From positions 1 to 60,969 of the forward strand of contig NZ_CAJXYK010000038.1 of NCBI RefSeq assembly GCF_913063425.1: DNA of 60,969 bases. The letters run 5' to 3'. Made by a program: the position numbers and the translations under genes. This document shows positions 17,527-25,056 of this stretch, one piece after another; the stretch's first letter is position 1; each line of letters opens with the position of its first letter. This DNA is from an uncultured Thiohalocapsa sp. GTDB taxonomy: Bacteria > Pseudomonadota > Gammaproteobacteria > Chromatiales > Chromatiaceae. A model generated the notes under the pieces. It was given only the letters and a program-made list of their open reading frames with translations, was not told the origin of the DNA and did no database searches.

Positions 17527-19815
17527 TCATACGCTTGCCCACTGCGCTCGACTCCCCAGGGCGGGCTCGCCGCCCGCATGCGCGAGGGCCAGCAACGGTG
17601 CCAGCCGCGCATCGAAGGCTTGGTACAACCGCCAGCGGTCCTGAAGGTCCGGGTCCTCGGCGCGGGCGAGCGCCGGCGCACCCTCGGGCATTCCCGGCGG
17701 CGCCGGCGCATCCGGCGCGTGCGCCCGCAGCCGCGCGGCAAAGGCTTCGAGCGCGTTGGCCCGCGCGCGGTCCTGGGTCTCGATGTCCGCGAGCATGTCC
17801 TGCCCCAACCACGCCGTCGCCCCGTCTGCGCCCGAGTGCATCGCCAGCAGCCGCAGCCGCTGCTGCGCCAACTGCGCGCCCACCTGGTAAAGGCCGTCGG
17901 CCAAGGCCGCGAGCTGCACCGCCTCGCGCCGGCGCTGACGGCTCGGGCGAATACGGGCGGGCTCGAACACCACCAGCTCGGCCGCATCCCGGGCCGCGGT
18001 GAGCGCCGCATTGATGCGGTCGCCGGCGCGTGCCACCGCCGCCGGGCGCGCGGGCGCCGCAAGCACGGCAGCGATGCCGTCCAGCCCGTCGGCGAAGCGC
18101 CGGCGCACCTTAGCTTCCGCGCTGACGGGCCAGAGTGTTGTAAAGAACAGCGCCACGGCAAGATTGCCCACCACCACCCCGATAAGCCGGCCGCTGGCCA
18201 CGTCCAGGTGCACCGTGGGGCCGAACCCGTGCAGGGTCGCCAAGAAGAAGCAGAGTGCGATCTGCAGGCCGATGTAGGACGTCCGCTCGCTGCCGACGCC
18301 GATCCAGGCGGAGGCGAAGGCGACGACACCGATGACGAGCGCCAGCGAGCCCACGGAAGTCATGTGCGGAAAGGCGAAGATCAGCACCGCATAGCTCAGC
18401 ACCGCGCCGATGGCGCAGCCGATGAGCCGCAGGATCAGCTTGTGCATGGTCTCCGCCACCGAGCTCAGGGCGACGTAGAAACAGGTGATGACACAGGTGT
18501 GGATGCCCGGCCAGTCGAGGGAGACATAGAACAGGTAGCAGGCGATCACCGCCAGCGTGGTCTTGAGCGCATAGCGGGGGTACTCGGGGTTGGTGAAGGC
18601 GTCCGCAACGAAGAGCCCGCCGCCAGCGGCGGGCGCCGCATCGCCCCTGGCCTCCGCGACGGCGGCGTCGTCGCCGGCGCAGACCCGCGCGAGCGCCGCC
18701 ACCACGCGGTCGATCTCCTGCTCCTCGGCGCGGGGCGGTCGCGGCAGGCGGGTCGGGTCCAGCCCGCTCGGCCCGACGGCGGCCGGGTGCGGCGGGTCGG
18801 GCCGCTGGAGCCAGGCCTCGCAATGGCCGAGCACCGCATCGCGCTGTCGCAAGCGGGCAGGATCGCTCGGCAGGTGGGGCTGAGGCGCGGCGCCCGACAG
18901 CGCACTTGATCGCAACGCTGGATCAGCGCGCGCCGTCGCCGGCGTCTGCGCTGCCGCCAGCGCCGAGCGCGCCGCCAACGCCGTCAGCAGGCGCATGGAC
19001 AGGCGCTCCATGGCCTCCAGCTGCGCCAGCCTGCGCATCGGCACCAGATGCAGCAGACGGGTCATCTTGGCGAAGTCCGCACTGCGGGCGTCGCCCTCGT
19101 GCAGCAGGGTCAGAAGACGGCGGCCGCCGCCGTCCCCATCGTGCAGCGCGGCACGGGCGGCAGCGAAGCGCTCGCGCAGCAGCGCGCGATAGAGCCGTAC
19201 CGGGCTGCGCCCCGCCACCAGGTTACTGACGATGAGCAACGCCATGGGCACCAGACCCACCGGCAGCATCCAGAAGAAGGCGGTCTCGATGAGCTGCGGA
19301 TAGCCGATCAGGTCCGGCGCCGTCAGCGCCATGGCCAGCACCATGGCCACGGAGCTGGCCACGGGCCCGAGCGACGTGGTGGCCGCGAGGAACATCCCGC
19401 CGAACACCAACAGGCCCAGAGCCGACACCCGCAGCGCCGGGGAGCCCAGGGTCGCCGCGGTGGCGACGAAGGCGACGCCGATCACCAGGACGATGAGCAC
19501 CATCAGCACGAAGCCGTCGATGGAGCTGGTGGCGGCGTCGTCCTTGCTCGCGAAGAACACCAGATACGCCGCGAGCGCCGACTCCGGCATGCCGAAGGCC
19601 ATGAAGACGATCACCACCAGCATGCACAGGACGGCGATGCGAAGGGCCCGGCCGAAGCGCCCCGGGAAGGGGGCGAGCTCCCGCCACAGGAAGGCCCACA
19701 GCCGCGCGCCCGCGGACGGCTCCAGCACGGCGGCGGTGGGGCTCATGCGCGCCGGCCGGCCGGCCGGCCACGGACCCCGCCGGCCGCGGGCACCGGCGGC
19801 GTCAACGCCGCTCAT
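17527..19815 (-). CDS. FUSC-family inner-membrane transporter (MdtO/AaeB-like)
   Basis: A 762-residue membrane protein with two clusters of transmembrane segments: an N-terminal block (ALRIAVLCMLVVIVFMAFGM through LVPMALLIVSNLV) and a second block (TLAVIACYLFYVSLDWPGIH, AVLSYAVLIFAFPHM, LVIGVVAFASAWIGV, IALCFFLATLHGFG, VVVGNLAVALFFTTLWP). Each is followed by a soluble helical domain, as in the fusaric-acid-resistance (FUSC) family. The ATG at 19815 overlaps the end of the adaptor gene by 14 bases; an alternative ATG at 19746 gives MSPTAAVLEP. The central loop (about residues 290-400) is Ala/Pro rich. It works with the HlyD-type adaptor and the TolC homologue of the same operon. Confidence 0.88.
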   Translation of the reverse strand: MSGVDAAGARGRRGPWPAGRPARMSPTAAVLEPSAGARLWAFLWRELAPFPGRFGRALRIAVLCMLVVIVFMAFGMPESALAAYLVFFASKDDAATSSIDGFVLMVLIVLVIGVAFVATAATLGSPALRVSALGLLVFGGMFLAATTSLGPVASSVAMVLAMALTAPDLIGYPQLIETAFFWMLPVGLVPMALLIVSNLVAGRSPVRLYRALLRERFAAARAALHDGDGGGRRLLTLLHEGDARSADFAKMTRLLHLVPMRRLAQLEAMERLSMRLLTALAARSALAAAQTPATARADPALRSSALSGAAPQPHLPSDPARLRQRDAVLGHCEAWLQRPDPPHPAAVGPSGLDPTRLPRPPRAEEQEIDRVVAALARVCAGDDAAVAEARGDAAPAAGGGLFVADAFTNPEYPRYALKTTLAVIACYLFYVSLDWPGIHTCVITCFYVALSSVAETMHKLILRLIGCAIGAVLSYAVLIFAFPHMTSVGSLALVIGVVAFASAWIGVGSERTSYIGLQIALCFFLATLHGFGPTVHLDVASGRLIGVVVGNLAVALFFTTLWPVSAEAKVRRRFADGLDGIAAVLAAPARPAAVARAGDRINAALTAARDAAELVVFEPARIRPSRQRRREAVQLAALADGLYQVGAQLAQQRLRLLAMHSGADGATAWLGQDMLADIETQDRARANALEAFAARLRAHAPDAPAPPGMPEGAPALARAEDPDLQDRWRLYQAFDARLAPLLALAHAGGEPALGSRAQWASV

Positions 19816-20989
19816 CCACCTGCACCACGGCGGAGGCGCCGATGCGCATGAGCCGCTCCGGCGGGTCCGTCAGCGCGATGCGCACCGGAAACCGCGCGGC
19901 CACCCGCACCCAGTTCAGGGTGCGCGCCACATAGGGCAGATCCCCGAGGGCACCGATGGCGTCGTCGGAGACCACGCCCCAGCCGATCTCCGCCACCTCG
20001 CCGGCGATGGGCCTGGACTGGTCGATCATGACGTAGACCCGGGCCGGATCGCCGACGCGCAGGTGCTTGAGGTCCGTCTCCCGAAACAGCGCCCGGGCAT
20101 GCCAGCTTGCGGTGTCGATAAGGGTGAACAGCGGCTCCCCGGGCTGCAGAAACTCCCCCTCAGCCAGCCGCAGACCGGCCACCCGGCCGGCGATGGGTGC
20201 ACGCACCGCGGTCTTTTCCAGCTCGCGGCGGGCGATGGCCACCAGGGCCTCGTTGGCGCGCACCTGCGCCTTGAGCGCGCGGGCGGTCTGCACCTCGCTC
20301 TCTGCGGCGCGGGCGCCCTCCAGTGCCTGGCGCAGCGAGACCTCGGCGTCGCCGACGGCGGTGCGCGCCTCGTCCAGCGCCTGCTGCGAGGCATAGCCAT
20401 CCGCAGCCATGGCGCGGGTGCGCGCCAGTGACCGGTTGGCGAGCTCCAGGTTGGCGCGGGCGCGGCTCACCTCGTCGCGTGCCGCGGTGGCATTGGCGCG
20501 CTCGGACTGGAGCAGCCGCTCCTGCTCCGCCAGCTGCGCCTGCACGGCGGCCAGCTCGGCCTCGGCCAGCGCCAGCTCCTGACGGTAGGATTCGGCGGCG
20601 ATGCGAAACAGCACCTGCCCGGCGTCGACCCGCTCGCCGTCGGCCACCCGCAGTGCCTGAAGGCGCCCCGGCACGGCAGCGGCGATGCGCACCACCTCCG
20701 CGTCGATCTCCGCATCGCTGGTGCGCGGGGCGTCGCTCAGCGTCGTCAAAAGGCGATAGCCCAGCCCGATGGTGCCCGCCAGCATGAGCACAAACAGCAG
20801 ATGTCCCAGGGCCGCCAGCAGTCGCTCATGACGGCGACCGGTGCGCGCGGCGGGCTCCGGCATTGCCAGCGAGCCGACGGCGCCCGGACTCGCTGTGTCT
20901 GCCGTGCGCGCGTCCTGTCCGTCGGCCCGCACCGGTGTGCCACCCGCGGTCTCGGGCGGACCGTTCTCGGTGGGTGTTGTCCCGCTCAT
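19802..20989 (-). CDS. HlyD/EmrA-type periplasmic adaptor (membrane fusion protein)
   Basis: A 395-residue adaptor linking the FUSC pump to the outer-membrane channel. It has one N-terminal transmembrane helix (LGHLLFVLMLAGTIGLGYRL, about residues 62-81) after a Pro/Ala-rich cytoplasmic tail, a biotinyl-lipoyl half-domain (AAAVPGRLQALRVADGERV), a long coiled-coil hairpin (about 135-265, LALAEAELAAVQAQLAEQER...), the second lipoyl half (TAVRAPIAGRVAGLRLAEGE) and a beta-barrel (HLRVGDPARVYVMID). Gene order YtcA-adaptor-FUSC-TolC is that of mdtNOP/ytcA-like operons. It starts 4 bases after the upstream small gene. Confidence 0.9.
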   Translation of the reverse strand: MSGTTPTENGPPETAGGTPVRADGQDARTADTASPGAVGSLAMPEPAARTGRRHERLLAALGHLLFVLMLAGTIGLGYRLLTTLSDAPRTSDAEIDAEVVRIAAAVPGRLQALRVADGERVDAGQVLFRIAAESYRQELALAEAELAAVQAQLAEQERLLQSERANATAARDEVSRARANLELANRSLARTRAMAADGYASQQALDEARTAVGDAEVSLRQALEGARAAESEVQTARALKAQVRANEALVAIARRELEKTAVRAPIAGRVAGLRLAEGEFLQPGEPLFTLIDTASWHARALFRETDLKHLRVGDPARVYVMIDQSRPIAGEVAEIGWGVVSDDAIGALGDLPYVARTLNWVRVAARFPVRIALTDPPERLMRIGASAVVQVDERR

Positions 20990-20993
20990 GCCG

Positions 20994-21212
20994 TCAGCCC
21001 AGCGCGTCCGTGAACAGCAACAGCCAGAACAGCATCGCCGCGGATGCCCCGGCCATCAGATAGAACAGGCCCGGCAGGGGAATCCAGCGCGCCATGCCGA
21101 GCTTGACCAGCAGCGCATAGAGCACCACGGCTGCAACGACACCGAAGACGGCGCTTGGAATCCAGCCCGGGAAATAGGACCCCGCGATATCGATGACCGG
21201 CCCTGCCAGCAT
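20994..21212 (-). CDS. YtcA-family small membrane protein
   Basis: A 72-residue protein with the YtcA pattern: a short polar start, AGSYFPGWIP (YtcA has GAYYPGW), a first hydrophobic helix (AVFGVVAAVVLYALLV) and a second (LMAGASAAMLFWLLLF). Members sit first in FUSC-type efflux operons such as ytcA-mdtNOP, and their role is unknown. Unlike E. coli YtcA, no lipobox Cys is present, and an in-frame TAG lies 12 bases upstream of the ATG, so the lipoprotein signal is truly absent here. First gene of the operon. Confidence 0.7.
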   Translation of the reverse strand: MLAGPVIDIAGSYFPGWIPSAVFGVVAAVVLYALLVKLGMARWIPLPGLFYLMAGASAAMLFWLLLFTDALG

Positions 21213-21541
21213 AGGCGCGGGCTATTGCGGCACCGGACCACGCAGCCCTGAGTCCGCCGCGACCAACGCCGCCGTCTGGGGAAGCTTCATGGACTGGGGT
21301 TTTACCTGATGCAAGGGTAATATCCCCCCTTTATGGCATAGGGCTCAAGCGGGCCGCAAGCCCGCCGGTGAGATCGCTGCGCCGCGCGGGCCCAAGATCC
21401 GGGGGAAATGGCCCAAACTGGTGCAGATTCAGATCAGCCATCCTTTTAAAGCGCCCCCAAGCCCCGTACTTTTCTGTCGCATGGATCAGCAGCGGCCTGC
21501 GGCAGCCGGGGACGGCCTGGTTGACGGGCCGTCGCGACCGG
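21213..21541. other. Divergent intergenic region upstream of efflux operon and EAL gene
   Basis: About 330 bases with a relatively A/T-rich centre (21295-21345, including TAATATCCCCCCTTTATGG) that probably holds the promoters of both the minus-strand efflux operon and the plus-strand EAL gene. I could not place -35/-10 pairs convincingly, and no coding sequence is supported. Confidence 0.4.
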
Positions 21542-21592
21542 CCGGGGGCAACCGCGCAGGGCTTCGCCCTGGGCTTGCGGGCGGTTCCCCGG
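21542..21592 (+). promoter_or_regulatory. Long structured hairpin in the leader of the EAL gene
   Basis: Nested perfect helices: CCGGGG (21542-21547) with CCCCGG (21587-21592), AACCGC (21550-21555) with GCGGTT (21581-21586), and CAGGGC (21557-21562) with GCCCTG (21566-21571) closed by a 3-base loop. The structure ends 129 bases before the ATG of the EAL gene. It has no T-run and matches no riboswitch consensus I know. Confidence 0.6.
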
Positions 21593-21721
21593 TAGTCAAA
21601 GCCATTGCCGCCTGCGGGCGATCCCCCGCCCCGCCGGCGCTGCCCTGGTCCAGGTCACCCTGGGCGCGACCCCCTCAGATGCCGCCGGTCACGCCTGCCC
21701 GTTGGTCCGCCGGAGCCCTCC

Positions 21722-22783
21722 ATGCGTTGTCCTGAATGCGAAGCCATCGAAGCACTGCTGTTCGAGCCCACGCTGTTCTGGCTGCACCTGCCCACCGTCG
21801 ATGTGCTGGACAAGCTGAAGCAGGCCTATGCCAGCCACGAGCCGCCGCTGCGCAGCGACCATGACCACCACGCGGCGCTGCTGGTGCCACGCGCCCAGGT
21901 GGGCCGCTTCATCGACACACTCAGCGCAACCCTGAACGGCCAGGAGCTCGCCGGCATCCGGCTGATCACCACTCCGGGCAAGGACCCCGGCATCGAGGAT
22001 CTGGGCCGGGTCCTGGACGGCAAGGTCTTCGTGAACCGCTACCGGGGCCGCGAAATCACCGATGCACTGGCCGCAGGGCGCTACACCTCCTGGTTTCAGC
22101 CCATCCGCGCCGCCCAGGCACCCGAGGATGCGAAGCCCTTTGCACGGGAGGCCCTGTTCCGCCTCTGGGACGCCGCCGGTCATCTGATCCCGCCGGCTCG
22201 GGCCTTCCTGCAGGCGGACCTCTCCGGTCAGCTCTTCACGCTGGACTTGCTTGCCCGCCGCTGCGCCGTCGAGACCGCTGCCCGCGCCGGCTTCGCAGGC
22301 AACCTCTTCATCAACTTCAATCCGTCCAGCATCTATGATCCGGCCTACTGCCTGCGCACCACCGCGGCCACCATCGCCGAGCTGGGGCTGCGTCCGGAGA
22401 ACATCGTCTTCGAGCTGACGGAGACCCATCGCGCCCGGGATATGGAACATCTGAAGCAGATCCTGCACTTCTATCGCGACGCCGGCTTCGGCGTCGCCAT
22501 CGACGACATGGGCTCAGGCTGGGCGGGGCTGAATCTGCTGCACGAGCTGCGCCCCGACTACATGAAGCTCGATATGGCGCTCATCCGGGACATCGACCGG
22601 GATCGCTTCAAGCAGTCCATCGTCGTGCACCTGTTCGAGACCGCGCGACGCAACGGTATCCAGAGTCTCGCCGAAGGTGTGGAGACCGAGGCCGAGGCGG
22701 ATTGGCTGCGCGCGGCCGGCGCGGATCTGTTGCAGGGCTTCCTGTTCGGCAGGCCCGAGCCCGTGGCGGATGCCGGGGATTGA
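21722..22783 (+). CDS. EAL-domain protein (c-di-GMP phosphodiesterase-like)
   Basis: A 353-residue protein with a C-terminal EAL domain (about 95-353). Catalytic landmarks are largely kept: EALFR in place of EALLR, N in FINFNPSS, the Glu of FELTET, the DD pair in AIDDMGSGWAGL (usual DDFGTGYSSL), the Lys of DYMKLD and the Glu of LAEGVETE, ending LLQGFLFGRP. This predicts c-di-GMP hydrolysis or at least binding. The N-terminal 90 residues begin MRCPEC with a CxxC pair, and are a small unrecognised, possibly sensory domain. The ATG at 21722 was chosen over the longer frame, whose upstream codons are low-complexity. It converges with the glycan operon, suggesting local c-di-GMP control of matrix. 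Confidence 0.88.
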   Translation: MRCPECEAIEALLFEPTLFWLHLPTVDVLDKLKQAYASHEPPLRSDHDHHAALLVPRAQVGRFIDTLSATLNGQELAGIRLITTPGKDPGIEDLGRVLDGKVFVNRYRGREITDALAAGRYTSWFQPIRAAQAPEDAKPFAREALFRLWDAAGHLIPPARAFLQADLSGQLFTLDLLARRCAVETAARAGFAGNLFINFNPSSIYDPAYCLRTTAATIAELGLRPENIVFELTETHRARDMEHLKQILHFYRDAGFGVAIDDMGSGWAGLNLLHELRPDYMKLDMALIRDIDRDRFKQSIVVHLFETARRNGIQSLAEGVETEAEADWLRAAGADLLQGFLFGRPEPVADAGD

Positions 22784-22817
22784 GAGCAAGACCCGACGCG
22801 CAGACGCCCCGGCGTGC

Positions 22818-24053
22818 TCAGGCGTAGCGCGCCCAAAGTCCGAGAAACCGCTCCGCCGCGAGCTTCCAGTGGACCTGCGCCGGCAGCCCCAGGGCGCTCG
22901 CGGCACAGGGGTCCAGCAGCGAGCCGGCCTCGGTGAGCAACAGCGGCAGGACGGCGATGAGACGCTCGCGGGGATAGCGCAGGGCGCGGCGCGGCCGGCG
23001 CAGCGGCTCACGAGGGCCGAAGTCGCGCAGGGTGACGCCGAGGTTGCGGACCAGGTTGCCGCCCTGGCCCTTGGGCAGGTCGGGGCGACAGTAGTCGTGC
23101 CAGTCCGCAAAGCTGCGGCCCAGCCTGCGGATCTCGAACGCACGCAGGGTGGCGGTCCAGATGCGCAGCACGCGCGCCAGCCAGTCCGACGGGCGCGCGT
23201 GCGCAAACTCCGCATAGGCCGGATGGAACTTGTGCCGATAGGCAAGTCGGTAGAGCTCCAGAAACTCGTCATGCCTGGGCATGGGGTCCGGGCGCTCGTG
23301 CTCGTCCACGTAGACCGCCGGGCGCGGCGCCTGCAGGCGGGCGAGCTTCTCGGGGTAGGAGGGATGGTAGCACCCCGCGGCGGCGAGGCGGGCGTCGCCG
23401 CAGGCGAGCACTGCCTTGAACAGGTACTTGAAGAAGACCTCCCGCTCGCCCGCATCCAGACCACCGCCCACGCCGAGGGAGCGGCGCTCCAGCAGCAGTT
23501 GCTGATCCATGAGCAGCAGGGCGCCGCGGTTCAGCATGAGCCGGGTGAATTCACCCGGAGGCAGGCCGTGGAAGGGCATGTCGCGCATACCCCGCAGCAC
23601 GTCCTGATCCCCCGCCACCACGCGGTGGCCCCAACGCATCTCGGCGTTCATCAGTGAGTATTCGGCGCGCTTCAGCCGCTCGACGCCGAGGAGCGCGAAG
23701 TCCACCTCCACACCCAAGCGCACGGTGAGCGTCTCGGCAAGCTCGCCCAGGGCCGCGTGCAGGGCGGCGCGGGCGCCGCCCGACATGCGGCGGACGACGA
23801 CGAAGTAGTCGTAGTCGTTGAAGGGCGCCGGTCCCTGGTCGGTGACCACATAGCCGCCCTCGCCGCGCCCATAGCCGCCCATGAGCACCAGGGCGACGAG
23901 ATGCGGCGCCGGCACCACGGCGGTGACCGCCGCCGCCACCTCGTGCTGGTCGGCCTCGATGCGTGCCTCCACCTCCGGCCCGCCGTCCAGGGTCCAGCGC
24001 GCAGGCGGGGCGGCGATGGGCTCCGCCGCTGCAACCGGCTCAGCCCTGCCCAT
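22818..24053 (-). CDS. Nucleotidyltransferase-fold protein of the glycan operon
   Basis: A 411-residue protein of no named family. Residues 57-85 carry the pol-beta-type nucleotidyltransferase signature: LMGGYGRGEGG (G59-G60, then R63-G64-E65) followed by NDYDYFVVV with D80 and D82, and a third acidic residue in VEVDFALLG (D118), so three metal-binding carboxylates are present. The rest is helical and charged, without membrane segments. It overlaps the upstream GT2 gene by 14 bases and is the last gene of the glycan operon, so it probably modifies a sugar carrier, the glycan or a partner protein by nucleotidyl transfer. Substrate cannot be read from sequence. Confidence 0.65.
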   Translation of the reverse strand: MGRAEPVAAAEPIAAPPARWTLDGGPEVEARIEADQHEVAAAVTAVVPAPHLVALVLMGGYGRGEGGYVVTDQGPAPFNDYDYFVVVRRMSGGARAALHAALGELAETLTVRLGVEVDFALLGVERLKRAEYSLMNAEMRWGHRVVAGDQDVLRGMRDMPFHGLPPGEFTRLMLNRGALLLMDQQLLLERRSLGVGGGLDAGEREVFFKYLFKAVLACGDARLAAAGCYHPSYPEKLARLQAPRPAVYVDEHERPDPMPRHDEFLELYRLAYRHKFHPAYAEFAHARPSDWLARVLRIWTATLRAFEIRRLGRSFADWHDYCRPDLPKGQGGNLVRNLGVTLRDFGPREPLRRPRRALRYPRERLIAVLPLLLTEAGSLLDPCAASALGLPAQVHWKLAAERFLGLWARYA

Positions 24054-24984
24054 GCGCAGCGCCCCGCTTGCCGTTCACCGCCCGCAGCCCCGCCCGCAGT
24101 CCACGCCAGCGGCCCCACTTCTGGGTCAGCCGCAGCGGGACGCTGTGCAGCGCCGCGTCCAGGGAGCGCTCGCGCACGGCCCAGTCCAGGTCCCGCAGCA
24201 CCTCCATGCCCGCGGGCAGCACCATGTAGCGCAGGAAAGACATGTCCATCTCGCCGTTACGGAAGATCCAGGCCTCGGCCTTGCCCTCGCCGAACTGGCG
24301 CTTGTACGACTGCGCCAGGGTGTAGTTGTGGGAGTGCGTGGCCGCCGCCTCCGGCACGTAGACGATGCGCAGCCCCGCGCGGCGCAGCCGGTAGGACCAT
24401 TCGATGTCTTCGGAGTATTGCACACGCGTCTCGAAGGGGTACTGCTCCAGTACCTCCCGCCGGGCGGCGGCGTTGGCCATGGAGAAGAAGTGCACCCAGT
24501 TTGCGGACTCGCTGCCGTCGCCGAAGGCGCGCTCCGTGTCCTTGCGGAACAGCTCCCGGCAGTCCGGACGCGCGGTCTGCCGGCCGAACACGGCGCCGAC
24601 CTCCGGCGCCGCCAGCGGGGCGATGAGCCGCTCCAGCCAGTCCTCGCGCTCGGGGGTGGCATCGGAGTTGAGAAAGACCACGATGTCCGCGTCGGCGCCC
24701 GCCGTGGCCACGGCGTGGTTCAGCACCCGGCCCGGATTGTAGTCCTTGGGGTCGTTCTGCAGAATGCGCGCCGGGTCGTTGTACTCGCGGATCACCTCCA
24801 GGGTGCCGTCGCTGGAGCTGGAGTCGAAGCTCCAGAGCCTGAAGTTGCGGTAGCCCTGGCGGGCGACCATCTCCAGCGTGCCGCGGATGGTGTCGATGTC
24901 GTTGTAGGAGCGCATGGCGATGGCCACACGCGGTGCATGGCCCGGCTGTCCGCCGGCCCTGACCTGAGCACTGTCCCCGGGCAT
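24040..24984 (-). CDS. Family 2 glycosyltransferase
   Basis: Cytoplasmic GT-A glycosyltransferase of 314 residues, resembling rhamnosyl-type GT2 enzymes. The fold starts at RVAIAMRSYNDIDTIRGTLE. The nucleotide-sugar Asp occurs in SFDSSSSDGT, the metal-binding region in VVFLNSDATPEREDWLE, the acceptor loop in WVHFFSMANAAARREVL, and the catalytic ED in YSEDIEWSYRLRRAG. It has no membrane helices. It lies between the NTase/sugar-transferase fusion gene and the nucleotidyltransferase-fold gene, overlapping the latter, and is expected to add a sugar to the lipid-linked glycan begun by the operon's sugar transferase. Confidence 0.9.
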   Translation of the reverse strand: MPGDSAQVRAGGQPGHAPRVAIAMRSYNDIDTIRGTLEMVARQGYRNFRLWSFDSSSSDGTLEVIREYNDPARILQNDPKDYNPGRVLNHAVATAGADADIVVFLNSDATPEREDWLERLIAPLAAPEVGAVFGRQTARPDCRELFRKDTERAFGDGSESANWVHFFSMANAAARREVLEQYPFETRVQYSEDIEWSYRLRRAGLRIVYVPEAAATHSHNYTLAQSYKRQFGEGKAEAWIFRNGEMDMSFLRYMVLPAGMEVLRDLDWAVRERSLDAALHSVPLRLTQKWGRWRGLRAGLRAVNGKRGAAHGQG

Positions 24985-25056
24985 CTCATCCTCCCCGTGC
25001 CGTGTCGTTGTTGTGATTTGGGCGCCGTCGCGGGCTCGAAAGCCCCGCCACCGGAC

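Noticed and set aside
21340-21721. c-di-GMP riboswitch before the EAL gene
   Set aside because: No GEMM-I or GEMM-II consensus elements; only an unassigned hairpin is present.
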